From assembly GCA_963920525.1 (NCBI GenBank), contig OY986435.1, positions 270,477,574-270,541,573 on the forward strand: DNA of 64,000 bases. The letters run 5' to 3'. Source of the DNA: Dichetophora obliterata (taxonomy: Eukaryota; Arthropoda; Insecta; Diptera; Sciomyzidae). The position numbers were made by a program, and so were the translations under genes. The notes beneath the pieces are model-generated. The model was not told the DNA's origin. It searched no databases and worked only from the letters and a program-made list of their open reading frames with translations. Below are positions 9,501 through 22,574 of the stretch, piece by piece (position 1 is the first letter of the stretch; every line of letters starts with the position of its first letter).

Positions 9501-11358
9501 CAAATTCCAGAAAACTTTTTTTTGAATATGCAGTCTTGTGTATATATGTATTAGAAACAATTTGGTGTATAAATGGTCCTTGTAGGATGTATGGTTTGGG
9601 AGTTATGACGGAAAAAGCACATGTTTTTGGCCAGCTTCCACTCCAAAAAGTGTTGTACAACTCCTAAACTACAAGAGATAAAGCAAACGGCATTTGGACA
9701 AAGGACTATCCCTTCTTACGGACGAGGACCTGGTGCTCATTTTAATGCATGAATCGTCCTTATCTGATATGTAGTTTTTATTTTAGAAAATAAATAAAAA
9801 AAATAAAAATTGACAAAAAAGGGCACATGAAATTAACATGAAATCTAATTTTTAAAATTATTTTAAGGATACAGTCTTGTGGGCAGTAGCTTAAGGAACA
9901 TTTTGATGCATAAATCGTCCTTTTATGATGTATGGTTTAGAAGTTATGGCTAAAAAATCAAAAAAATCGCAAAAAACCACGTCAAAAACTATGATTCTTG
10001 TAAAAAATTTTAACTAAGATTCTTGAAAAAAAATCAAATTCCAGAAAACTTTTTTCTGAATATGCAGTCTTGTGTATATATGTATTAGAAACAATTTGGT
10101 GTATAAATCGTCCTTGTAGGATGTATGGTTTGGGAGTTATGACGGAAAAAGCACATGTTTTTGGCCAGCTTCCACTCCAAAAAGTGTTCTACAACTCCTA
10201 AACTACAAGAGTTAGAGCAAACGGCATCTGGACAAAGGAGTATCCCTTCTTAAGGACGAGGACCTGGTGCTCATTTTAATGCATGAATCGTCCTTATCTG
10301 ATATGTAGTTTTTATTTTAGAAAATAAATAAAAAAAAATAAAAATTGACAAAAAACGGCACATGAAATTAACATGAAATCTAATTTTTAAAATTATTTTA
10401 AGGATACAGTCTTGTGGGCAGTAGCTTAAGGAACATTTTGATGCATAAATCGTCCTTTTATGATGTATGGTTTAGAAGTTATGGCTAAAAAATCAAAAAA
10501 ATCGCAAAAAACCACGTCAAAAACTATGATTCTTGTAAAAAATTTTAACTAAGATTCTTGAAAAAAAATCAAATTCCAGAAAACTTTTTTCTGAATATGC
10601 AGTCTTGTGTATATATGTATTAGAAACAATTTGGTGTATAAATCGTCCTTGTAGGATGTATGGTTTGGGAGTTATGACGGAAAAAGCACATGTTTTTGGC
10701 CAGCTTCCACTCCAAAAAGTGTTCTACAACTCCTAAACTACAAGAGTTAGAGCAAACGGCATCTGGACAAAGGAGTATCCCTTCTTAAGGACGAGGACCT
10801 GGTGCTCATTTTAATGCATGAATCGTCCTTATCTGATATGTAGTTTTTATTTTAGAAAATAAATAAAAAAAAATAAAAATTGACAAAAAACGGCACATGA
10901 AATTAACATGAAATCTAATTTTTAAAATTATTTTAAGGATACAGTCTTGTGGGCAGTAGCTTAAGGAACATTTTGATGCATAAATCGTCCTGTTATGATG
11001 TATGGTTTAGAAGTTATGGCTAAAAAATCAAAAAAATCGCAAAAAACCACGTCAAAAACTATGATTCTTGTAAAAAATTTTAACTAAGATTCTTGAAAAA
11101 AAATCAAATTCCAGAAAACTTTTTTCTGAATATGCAGTCTTGTGTATATATGTATTAGAAACAATTTGGTGTATAAATCGTCCTTGTAGGATGTATGGTT
11201 TGGGAGTTATGACGGAAAAAGCACATGTTTTTGGCCAGCTTCCACTCCAAAAAGTGTTCTACAACTCCTAAGCTACAAGAGTTAGAGCAAACGGCATCTG
11301 GGCAAAGGAGTATCCCTTCTTAAGGACGAGGACCTGGTGCTCATTTTAATGCATGAAT
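6551..11358 (+). repeat. Higher-order block, copy 2: nine monomers
   Basis: Monomers start at 6551, 7085, 7619, 8153, 8687, 9221, 9755, 10289 and 10824. The first four match 141-2275 (offset about 6411) and the last five match 3344-6015 (offset 5343), including 'cagtaggtta' near 7216, 'attatg' near 9454 and the 9-A runs. Private differences are few, for example 'taagctac' near 11270 and 'tctgggcaaag' near 11299 in the last monomer. Confidence 0.85.
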
Positions 11359-12426
11359 CGTCCTTATCTGATATGTAGTTTTTATTTTAGAAAATAAATA
11401 AAAAAAATAAAAATTGACAAAAAAGGGCACATGAAATTAACATGAAATCTAATTTTTAAAATTATTTTAAGGATACAGTCTTGTGGGCAGTAGCTTAAGG
11501 AACATTTTGATGCATAAATCGTCCTTTTATGATGTATGGTTTAGAAGTTATGGCTAAAAAATCAAAAAAATCGCAAAAAACCACGTCAAAAACTATGATT
11601 CATGTAAAAAATTTTAACTAAGATTCTTGAAAAAAAATCAAATTCCAGAAAACTTTTTTTTGAATATGCAGTCTTGTGTATATATGTATTAGAAACAATT
11701 TGGTGTATAAATGGTCCTTGTAGGATGTATGGTTTGGGAGTTATGACGGAAAAAGCACATGTTTTTGGCCAGCTTCCACTCCAAAAAGTGTTGTACAACT
11801 CCTAAACTACAAGAGATAAAGCAAACGGCATTTGGACAAAGGACTATCCCTTCTTACGGACGAGGACCTGGTGCTCATTTTAATGCATGAATCGTCCTTA
11901 TCTGATATGTAGTTTTTATTTTAGAAAATAAATAAAAAAAATAAAAATTGACAAAAAAGGGCACATGAAATTAACATGAAATCTAATTTTTAAAATTATT
12001 TTAAGGATACAGTCTTGTGGGCAGTAGCTTAAGGAACATTTTGATGCATAAATCGTCCTTTTATGATGTATGGTTTAGAAGTTATGGCTAAAAAATCAAA
12101 AAAATCGCAAAAAACCACGTCAAAAACTATGATTCATGTAAAAAATTTTAACTAAGATTCTTGAAAAAAAATCAAATTCCAGAAAACTTTTTTTTGAATA
12201 TGCAGTCTTGTGTATATATGTATTAGAAACAATTTGGTGTATAAATGGTCCTTGTAGGATGTATGGTTTGGGAGTTATGACGGAAAAAGCACATGTTTTT
12301 GGCCAGCTTCCACTCCAAAAAGTGGTGTACAACTCCTAAACTACAAGAGATAAAGCAAACGGCATTTGGACAAAGGACTATCCCTTCTTAAGGACGAGGA
12401 CCTGGTGCTCATTTTAATGCATGAAT
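11359..12426 (+). repeat. Two adjacent g-type monomers
   Basis: Monomers at 11359 and 11893 share CAT, ttttTTtg, the ggtcc core in C, ATAAAG and 'aaaggactatc'. The first has 'cttacgg', the second 'cttaagg'. The second reads 'agtggtgtac' (T to G) near 12323 and so loses the palindrome. The two look like a one-monomer duplication followed by point changes. Confidence 0.75.
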
Positions 12427-14030
12427 CGTCCTTATCTGATATGTAGTTTTTATTTTAGAAAATAAATAAAAAAAATAAAAATTGACAAAAAAGGGCACAT
12501 GAAATTAACATGAAATCTAATTTTTAAAATTATTTTAAGGATACAGTCTTGTGGGCAGTAGCTTAAGGAACATTTTGATGCATAAATCGTCCTTTTATGA
12601 TGTATGGTTTAGAAGTTATGGCTAAAAAATCAAAAAAATCGCAAAAAACCACGTCAAAAACTATGATTCATGTAAAAAATTTTAACAAGATTCTTGAAAA
12701 AAAAATCAAATTCCAGAAAACTTTTTTCTGAATATGCAGTCTTGTGTATATATGTATTAGAAACAATTTGGTGTATAAATCGTCCTTGTAGGATGTATGG
12801 TTTGGGAGTTATGACGGAAAAAGCACATGTTTTTGGCCAGCTTCCACTCCAAAAAGTGTTCTACAACTCCTTAACTACAAGAGTTAGAGCAAACGGCATC
12901 TGGACAAAGGAGTATCCCTTCTTAAGGACGAGGACCTGGTGCTCATTTTAATGCATGAATCGTCCTTATCTGATATGTAGTTTTTATTTTAGAAAATAAA
13001 TAAAAAAAATAAAAATTGACAAAAAAGGGCACATGAAATTAACATGAAATCTAATTTTTAAAATTATTTTAAGGATACAGTCTTGTGGGCAGTAGCTTAA
13101 GGAACATTTTGATGCATAAATCGTCCTTTTATGATGTATGGTTTAGAAGTTATGGCTAAAAAATAAAAAAAATCGCAAAAAACCACGTCAAAAACTATGA
13201 TTCTTGTAAAAAATTTTAACTAAGATTCTTGAAAAAAAATCAAATTCCAGAAAACTTTTTTCTGAATATGCAGTCTTGTGTATATATGTATTAGAAACAA
13301 TTGGGTGTATAAATCGTCCTTGTAGGATGTATGGTTTGGGAGTTATGACGGAAAAAGCACATGTCTTTGGCCAGCTTCCACTCCAAAAAGTGTTCTACAA
13401 CTCCTAAACTACAAGAGTTAGAGCAAACGGCATCTGGACAAAGGAGTATCCCTTCTTAAGGACGAGGACCTGGTGCTCATTTTAATGCATGAATCGTCCT
13501 TATATGATATGTAGTTTTTATTTTAGAAAATAAATAAAAAAAATAAAAATTGACAAAAAAGAGCACATGAAATTAACATGAAATCTAATTTTTAAAATTA
13601 TTTTAAGGATACAGTCTTGTGGGCTGTAGCTTAAGGAACATTTTGATGCATAAATCGTCCTTTTATGATGTATGGTTTAGAAGTTATGGCTAAAAAATCA
13701 AAAAAATCGCAAAAAACCACGTCAAAAACTATGATTCATGTAAAAAATTTTAACAAGATTCTTGAAAAAAAAAAATCAAATTCCAGAAAACTTTTTTTTG
13801 AATATGCAGTCTTGTGTATATATGTATTAGAAACAATTTGGTGTATAAATCGTCCTTGTAGGATGTATGGTTTGGGAGTTATGACGGAAAAAGCACATGT
13901 TTTTGGCCAGCTTCCACTCCAAAAAGTGTTCTACAACTCCTAAACTACAAGAGTTAGAGCAAACGGCATCTGGACAAAGGAGTATCCCTTCTTAAGGACG
14001 AAGACCTGGTGCTCATTTTAATGCATGAAT
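12427..14030 (+). repeat. Transition monomers of mixed type
   Basis: Monomers at 12427 (aacaag, 9-A run, 'ctccttaac'), 12961 (k type: TA variant, attgggtg, tgtctttgg) and 13495 (gagcac, 'gggctgtag', aacaag, 11-A run, 536 bp). From here the array changes from the a/b/c/d/g set to the k/l/n set. The 13495 monomer has a close partner at 23643 that shares gagcac and 'gggctgtag'. Confidence 0.72.
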
Positions 14031-16166
14031 CGTCCTTATCTGATATGTAGTTTTTATTTTAGAAAATAAATAAAAAAAATAAAAATTGACAAAAAAGGGC
14101 ACATGAAATTAACATGAAATCTAATTTTTAAAATTATTTTAAGGATACAGTCTTGTGGGCAGTAGCTTAAGGAACATTTTCATGCATAAATCGTCCTTTT
14201 ATGATGTATGGTTTAGAAGTTATGGCTAAAAAATAAAAAAAATCGCAAAAAACCACGTCAAAAACTATGATTCTTGTAAAAAATTTTAACTAAGATTCTT
14301 GAAAAAAAATCAAATTCCAGAAAACTTTTTTCTGAATATGCAGTCTTGTGTATATATGTATTAGAAACAATTGGGTGTATAAATCGTCCTTGTAGGATGT
14401 ATGGTTTGGGAGTTATGACGGAAAAAGCACATGTCTTTGGCCAGCTTCCACTCCAAAAAGTGTTCTACAACTCCTAAACTACAAGAGTTAGAGCAAACGG
14501 CATCTGGACAAAGGAGTATCCCTTCTTAAGGACGAGGACCTGGTGCTCATTTTAATGCATGAATCGTCCTTATCTGATATGTAGTTTTTATTTTAGAAAA
14601 TAAATAAAAAAAATAAAAATTGACAAAAAAGGGCACATGAAATTAACATGAAATCTAATTTTTAAAATTATTTTAATGATACAGTCTTGTGGGCAGTAGC
14701 TTAAGGAACATTTTGATGCATAAATCGTCCTTTTATGATGTATGGTTTAGAAGTTATGGCTAAAAAATCAAAAAAATCGCAAAAAACCACGTCAAAAACT
14801 ATGATTCATGTAAAAAATTTTAACTAAGATTCTTGAAAAAAAATCAAATTCCAGAAAACTTTTTTCTGAATATGCAGTCTTGTGTATATATGTATTAGAA
14901 ACAATTTGGTGTATAAATCGTCCTTGTAGGATGTATGGTTTGGGAGTTATGACGGAAAAAGCACATGTTTTTGGCCAGCTTCCACTCCAAAAAGTGTTCT
15001 ACAACTCCTAAACTACAAGAGTTAGAGCAAACGGCATCTGGACAAAGGAGTATCCCTTCTTAAGGACGAGGACCTGGTGCTCATTTTAATGCATGAATCG
15101 TCCTTATCTGATATGTAGTTTTTATTTTAGAAAATAAATAAAAAAAATAAAAATTGACAAAAAAGGGCACATGAAATTAACATGAAATCTAATTTTTAAA
15201 ATTATTTTAAGGATACAGTCTTGTGGGCAGTAGCTTAAGGAACATTTTCATGCATAAATCGTCCTTTTATGATGTATGGTTTAGAAGTTATGGCTAAAAA
15301 ATAAAAAAAATCGCAAAAAACCACGTCAAAAACTATGATTCTTGTAAAAAATTTTAACTAAGATTCTTGAAAAAAAATCAAATTCCAGAAAACTTTTTTC
15401 TGAATATGCAGTCTTGTGTATATATGTATTAGAAACAATTGGGTGTATAAATCGTCCTTGTAGGATGTATGGTTTGGGAGTTATGACGGAAAAAGCACAT
15501 GTCTTTGGCCAGCTTCCACTCCAAAAAGTGTTCTACAACTCCTAAACTACAAGAGTTAGAGCAAACGGCATCTGGACAAAGGAGTATCCCTTCTTAAGGA
15601 CGAGGACCTGGTGCTCATTTTAATGCATGAATCGTCCTTATCTGATATGTAGTTTTTATTTTAGAAAATAAATAAAAAAAATAAAAATTGACAAAAAAGG
15701 GCACATGAAATTAACATGAAATCTAATTTTTAAAATTATTTTAATGATACAGTCTTGTGGGCAGTAGCTTAAGGAACATTTTGATGCATAAATCGTCCTT
15801 TTATGATGTATGGTTTAGAAGTTATGGCTAAAAAATCAAAAAAATCGCAAAAAACCACGTCAAAAACTATGATTCATGTAAAAAATTTTAACTAAGATTC
15901 TTGAAAAAAAATCAAATTCCAGAAAACTTTTTTCTGAATATGCAGTCTTGTGTATATATGTATTAGAAACAATTTGGTGTATAAATCGTCCTTGTAGGAT
16001 GTATGGTTTGGGAGTTATGAGGGAAAAAGCACATGTTTTTGGTCAGCTTCCACTCCAAAAAGTGTTCTACAACTCCTAAACTACAAGAGATAGTGCAAAC
16101 GGCATTTGAACAAAGGAGTATCCCTTCTTAAGGACGAGGACCTGGTGCTCATTTTAATGCATGAAT
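14031..16166 (+). repeat. k-l dimer repeated twice (1068-bp unit)
   Basis: Monomers at 14031 (k), 14565 (l), 15099 (k) and 15633 (l). The k units share attttCatg, the TA variant, CTT, attgggtg and tgtctttgg. The l units share 'ttttaatgatac', CAT and aacTaag. The two dimers are nearly identical except that the second l monomer has a gaggg/ggTcag/ATAGTG/'tttgaac' end, the form found in the later l-n-k arrays. Confidence 0.78.
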
Positions 16167-16700
16167 CGTCCTTATCTGATATGTAGTTTTTATTTTAGAA
16201 AATAAATAAAAAAAATAAAAATTGACAAAAAAGGGCACATGAAATTAACATGAAATCTAATTTTTAAAATTATTTTAAGGATACAGTCTTGTGGGCAGTA
16301 GCTTAAGGAACATTTTGATGCATAAATCGTCCTTTTATGATGTATTGTTTAGAAGTTATGGCTAAAAAATCAAAAAAATCGCAAAAAACCACGTCAAAAA
16401 CTATGATTCATGTAAAAAATTTTAACAAGATTCTTGAAAAAAAAATCAAATTCCAGAAAACTTTTTTCTGAATATGCAGTCTTGTGTATATATGTATTAG
16501 AAACAATTTGGTGTATAAATCGTCCTTGTAGGATGTATGGTTTGGGAGTTATGAGGGAAAAAGCACATGTTTTTGGTCAGCTTCCACTCCAAAAAGTGTT
16601 CTACAACTCCTAAACTACAAGAGATAGTGCAAACGGCATCTGGACAAAGGAGTATCCCTTCTTAAGGACGAGGACCTGGTGCTCATTTTAATGCATGAAT
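16167..16700 (+). repeat. Chimeric junction monomer, n-type front and d-type end
   Basis: The front half is n type ('gatgtattgttt' near 16341, CAT, aacaag, 9-A run). The C subunit is d-like (gaggg, ggTcag, ATAGTG), and the next monomer is type a, which normally follows d. The change of identity lies between about 16450 and 16550. This is what an in-register recombination between an l-n-k array and an a-b-c-d block would leave. Confidence 0.68.
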
Positions 16701-19369
16701 CGTCCTTATCTGATATGTAGTTTTTATTTTAGAAAATAAATAAAAAAAATAAAAATTGACAAAAAAGGGCACATGAAATTAACATGAAATCTAATTTTTA
16801 AAATTATTTTAAGGATACAGTCTTGTGGGCAGTAGCTTAAGGAACATTTTGATGCATAAATCGTCCTTTTACGATGTATGGTTTAGAAGTTATGGCTAAA
16901 AAATCAAAAAAATCGCAAAAACCCACGTCAAAAACTATGATTCATGTAAAAAATTTTAACTAAGATTCTTGAAAAAAAATCAAATTCCAGAAAACTTTTT
17001 TTTGAATATGCAGTCTTGTGTATATATGTATTAGAAACAATTTGGTGTATAAATGGTCCTTGTAGGATGTATGGTTTGGGAGTTATGACGGAAAAAGCAC
17101 ATGTTTTTGGCCAGCTTCCACTCCAAAAAGTGTTGTACAACTCCTAAACTACAAGAGATAAAGCAAACGGCATCTGGACAAAGGAGTATCTCTTCTTAAG
17201 GACGAGGACCTGGTGCTCATTTTAATGCATGAATCGTCCTTATCTGATATGTAGTTTTTATTTTAGAAAATAAATAAAAAAAATAAAAATTGACAAAAAA
17301 GGGCACATGAAATTAACATGAAATCTAATTTTTAAAATTATTTTAAGGATACAGTCTTGTGGGCAGTAGCTTAAGGAACATTTTCATGCATAAATCGTCC
17401 TTTTATGATGTATGGTTTAGAAGTTATGGCTAAAAAATCAAAAAAATCGCAAAAAACCACGTCAAAAACTATGATTCATGTAAAAAATTTTAACTAAGAT
17501 TCTTGAAAAAAAATCAAATTCCAGAAAACTTTTTTTTGAATATGCAGTCTTGTGTATATATGTATTAGAAACAATTTGGTGTATAAATGGTCCTTGTAGG
17601 ATGTATGGTTTGGGAGTTATGACGGAAAAAGCACATGTTTTTGGCCAGCTTCCACTCCAAAAAGTGTTCTACAACTCCTAAACTACAAGAGTTAGAGCAA
17701 ACGGCATCTGGACAAAGGAGTATCCCTTCTTAAGGACGAGGACCTGGTGCTCATTTTAATGCATGAATCGTCCTTATCTGATATGTAGTTTTTATTTTAG
17801 AAAATAAATAAAAAAAATAAAAATTGACAAAAAACGGCACATGAAATTAACATGAAATCTAATTTTTAAAATTATTTTAAGGATACAGTCTTGTGGGCAG
17901 TAGCTTAAGGAACATTTTGATGCATAAATCGTCCTGTTATGATGTATGGTTTAGAAGTTATGGCTAAAAAATCAAAAAAATCGCAAAAAACCACGTCAAA
18001 AACTATGATTCTTGTAAAAAATTTTAACTAAGATTCTTGAAAAAAAATCAAATTCCAGAAAACTTTTTCTGAATATGCAGTCTTGTGTATTTATGTATTA
18101 GAAACAATTTGGTGTATAAATCGTCCTTGTAGGATGTATGGTTTGGGAGTTATGACGGAAAAAGCACATGTTTTTGGCCAGCTTCCACTCCAAAAAGTGT
18201 TCTACAACTCCTAAACTACAAGAGTTAGAGCAAACGGCATCTGGACAAAGGAGTATCCCTTCTTAAGGACGAGGACCTGGTGCTCATTTTAATGCATGAA
18301 TCGTCCTTATCTGATATGTAGTTTTTATTTTAGAAAATAAATAAAAAAAATAAAAATTGACAAAAAAGGGCACATGAAATTAACATGAAATCTAATTTTT
18401 AAAATTATTTTAAGGATACAGTCTTGTGGGCAGTAGCTTAAGGAACATTTTCATGCATAAATCGTCCTTTTATGATGTATGGTTTAGAAGTTATGGCTAA
18501 AAAATAAAAAAAAACGCAAAAAACCACGTCAAAAACTATGATTCTTGTAAAAAATTTTAACTAAGATTCTTGAAAAAAAATCAAATTCCAGAAAACTTTT
18601 TTCTGAATATGAAGTCTTGTGTATATATGTATTAGAAACAATTTGGTGTATAAATCGTCCTTGTAGGATGTATGGTTTGGGAGTTATGAGGGAAAAAGCA
18701 CATGTTTTTGGTCAGCTTCCACTCCAAAAAGTGTTCTACAACTCCTAAACTACAAGAGATAGTGCAAACGGCATTTGGACAAAGGAGTATCCCTTCTTAA
18801 GGACGAGGACCTGGTGCTCATTTTAATGCATGAATCGTCCTTATCTGATATGTAGTTTTTATTTTAGAAAATAAATAAAAAAAATAAAAATTGACAAAAA
18901 AGGGCGCATGAAATTAACATGAAATCTAATTTTTAAAATTATTTTAAGGATACAGTCTTGTGGGCAGTAGCTTAAGGAACATTTTGATGCATAAATCGTC
19001 CTTTTATGATGTATGGTTTAGAAGTTATGGCTAAAAAATCAAAAAAATCGCAAAAACCCACGTCAAAAACTATGATTCATGTAAAAAATTTTAACTAAGA
19101 TTCTTGAAAAAAAATCAAATTCCAGAAAACTTTTTTTTGAATATGCAGTCTTGTGTATATATGTATTAGAAACAATTTGGTGTATAAATGGTCCTTGTAG
19201 GATGTATGGTTTGGGAGTTATGACGGAAAAAGCACATGTTTTTGGCCAGCTTCCACTCCAAAAAGTGTTGTACAACTCCAAAACTACAAGAGATAAAGCA
19301 AACGGCATCTGGACAAAGGAGTATCTCTTCTTAAGGACGAGGACCTGGTGCTCATTTTAATGCATGAAT
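16701..19369 (+). repeat. Third copy of the a-b-c-d-e segment (five monomers)
   Basis: Monomers at 16701 (a), 17235 (b), 17769 (c), 18302 (d) and 18836 (e) match 141-2809 at an offset of 16560-16561. They keep 'ttacgatg' and 'agtatctctt' in a and 'tccaaaact' in e. Private changes include loss of one T in 'aactttttctg' near 18065, 'gtatttatg' near 18088 and 'gggcgcatg' near 18902. The 17235 monomer has 'cagtagctta' where copies 1 and 2 have 'cagtaggtta'. Confidence 0.84.
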
Positions 19370-22300
19370 CGTCCTTATCTGATATGTAGTTTTTATTTTA
19401 GAAAATAAATAAAAAAAATAAAAATTGACAAAAAAGGGCACATGAAATTAACATGAAATCTAATTTTTAAAATTATTTTAAGGATACAGTCTTGTGGGCA
19501 GTAGCTTAAGGAACATTTTGATGCATAAATCGTCCTTTTATGATGTATGGTTTAGAAGTTATGGCTAAAAAATCAAAAAAATCGCAAAAAACCACGTCAA
19601 AAACTATGATTCATGTAAAAAATTTTAACTAAGATTCTTGAAAAAAAATCAAATTCCAGAAAACTTTTTTTTGAATATGCAGTCTTGTGTATATATGTAT
19701 TAGAAACAATTTGGTGTATAAATGGTCCTTGTAGGATGTATGGTTTGGGAGTTATGACGGAAAAAGCACATGTTTTTGGCCAGCTTCCACTCCAAAAAGT
19801 GTTCTACAACTCCTAAACTACAAGAGTTAGAGCAAACGGCATCTGGACAAAGGAGTATCCCTTCTTAAGGACGAGGACCTGGTGCTCATTTTAATGCATG
19901 AATCGTCCTTATCTGATATGTAGTTTTTATTTTAGAAAATAAATAAAAAAAATAAAAATTGACAAAAAACGGCACATGAAATTAACATGAAATCTAATTT
20001 TTAAAATTATTTTAAGGATACAGTCTTGTGGGCAGTAGCTTAAGGAACATTTTGATGCATAAATCGTCCTGTTATGATGTATGGTTTAGAAGTTATGGCT
20101 AAAAAATCAAAAAAATCGCAAAAAACCACGTCAAAAACTATGATTCTTGTAAAAAATTTTAACTAAGATTCTTGAAAAAAAATCAAATTCCAGAAAACTT
20201 TTTTCTGAATATGCAGTCTTGTGTATATATGTATTAGAAACAATTTGGTGTATAAATGGTCCTTGTAGGATGTATGGTTTGGGAGTTATGACTGAAAAAG
20301 CACATGTTTTTGGCCAGCTTCCACTCCAAAAAGTGTTCTACAACTCCTAAACTACAAGAGTTAGAGCAAACGGAATCTGGACAAAGGAGTATCCCTTCTT
20401 AAGGACGAGGACCTGGTGCTCATTTTAATGCATGAATCGTCCTTATCTGATATGTAGTTTTTATTTTAGAAAATAAATAAAAAAAATAAAAATTGACAAA
20501 AAAGGGCACATGAAATTAACATGAAATCTAATTTTTAAAATTATTTTAAGGATACAGTCTTGTGGGCAGTAGCTTAAGGAACATTTTCATGCATAAATCG
20601 TCCTTTTATGATGTATGGTTTAGAAGTTATGGCTAAAAAATAAAAAAAAAACGCAAAAAACCACGTCAAAAACTATGATTCTTGTAAAAAATTTTAACTA
20701 AGATTCTTGAAAAAAAATCAAATTCCAGAAAACTTTTTTCTGAATATGAAGTCTTGTGTATATATGTATTAGAAACAATTTGGTGTATAAATCGTCCTTG
20801 TAGGATGTATGGTTTGGGAGTTATGAGGGAAAAAGCACATGTTTTTGGTCAGCTTCCACTCCAAAAAGTGTTCTACAACTCCTAAACTACAAGAGATAGT
20901 GCAAACGGCATTTGGACAAAGGAGTATCCCTTCTTAAGGACGAGGACCTGGTGCTCATTTTAATGCATGAATCGTCCTTATCTGATATGTAGTTTTTATT
21001 TTAGAAAATAAATAAAAAAAATAAAAATTGACAAAAAAGGGCACATGAAATTAACATGAAATCTAATTTTTAAAATTATTTTAAGGATACAGTCTTGTGG
21101 GCAGTAGCTTAAGGAACATTTTGATGCATAAATCGTCCTTTTATGATGTATGGTTTAGAAGTTATGGCTAAAAAATCAAAAAAATCGCAAAAAACCACGT
21201 CAAAAACTATGATTCATGTAAAAAATTTTAACTAAGATTCTTGAAAAAAAATCAAATTCCAGAAAACTTTTTTTTGAATATGCAGTCTTGTGTATATATG
21301 TATTAGAAACAATTTGGTGTATAAATGGTCCTTGTAGGATGTATGGTTTGGGAGTTATGACGGAAAAAGCACATGTTTTTGGCCAGCTTCCACTCCAAAA
21401 AGTGTTCTACAACTCCTAAACTACAAGAGTTAGAGCAAACGGCATCTGGACAAAGGAGTATCCCTTCTTAAGGACGAGGACCTGGTGCTCATTTTAATGC
21501 ATGAATCGTCCTTATCTGATATGTAGTTTTTATTTTAGAAAATAAATAAAAAAAATAAAAATTGACAAAAAACGGCACATGAAATTAACATGAAATCTAA
21601 TTTTTAAAATTATTTTAAGGATACAGTCTTGTGGGCAGTAGCTTAAGGAACATTTTGATGCATAAATCGTCCTGTTATGATGTATGGTTTAGAAGTTATG
21701 GCTAAAAAATCAAAAAAATCGCAAAAAACCACGTCAAAAACTATGATTCTTGTAAAAAATTTTAACTAAGATTCTTGAAAAAAAATCAAATTCCAGAAAA
21801 CTTTTTTCTGAATATGCAGTCTTGTGTATATATGTATTAGAAACAATTGGGTGTATAAATCGTCCTTGTAGGATGTATGGTTTGGGAGTTATGACGGAAA
21901 AAGCACATGTTTTTGGCCAGCTTCCACTCCAAAAAGTGTTCTACAACTCCTAAACTACAAGAGTTAGAGCAAACGGCATCTGGACAAAGGAGTATTCCTT
22001 CTTAAGGACGAGGACCTGGTGCTCATTTTAATGCATGAATCGTCCTTATCTGATATGTAGTTTTTATTTTAGAAAATAAATAAAAAAAATAAAAATTGAC
22101 AAAAAAGAGCACATGAAATTAACATGAAATCTAATTTTTAAAATTATTTTAAGGATACAGTCTTGTGGGCAGTAGCTTAAGGAACATTTTCATGCATAAA
22201 TCGTCCTTTTATGATGTATGGTTTAGAAGTTATGGCTAAAAAATAAAAAAAAACGCAAAAAACCACGTCAAAAACTATGATTCTTGTAAAAAATTTTAAC

Positions 22301-22574
22301 TAAGATTCTTGAAAAAAAATCAAATTCCAGAAAACTTTTTTCTGAATATGAAGTCTTGTGTATATATGTATTAGAAACAATTTGGTGTATAAATCGTCCT
22401 TGTAGGATGTATGGTTTGGGAGTTATGAGGGAAAAAGCACATGTTTTTGGTCAGCTTCCACTCCAAAAAGTGTTCTACAACTCCTAAACTACAAGAGATA
22501 GTGCAAACGGCATTTGGACAAAGGAGTATCCCTTCTTAAGGACGAGGACCTGGTGCTCATTTTAATGCATGAAT
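19370..22574 (+). repeat. b-c-d trimer reiterated twice (about 1.6-kb unit)
   Basis: Monomers at 19370 (b), 19904 (c), 20438 (d), 20973 (b), 21507 (c) and 22041 (d). With 17235-18835 this makes three b-c-d runs; the last two are adjacent, 1603 bp apart. Marks unique to one copy include 'gactgaaaa' near 20290, 'cggaatctgg' near 20372, an extra A near 20650, 'attgggtg' near 21847 and 'gagcac' near 22107. Confidence 0.8.

Noticed and set aside
141..11358. Assembly artefact as the sole explanation of the block duplications
   Set aside because: Copies differ by private substitutions and indels, which simple duplication of the same reads would not give. Collapse or expansion elsewhere cannot be excluded without reads.
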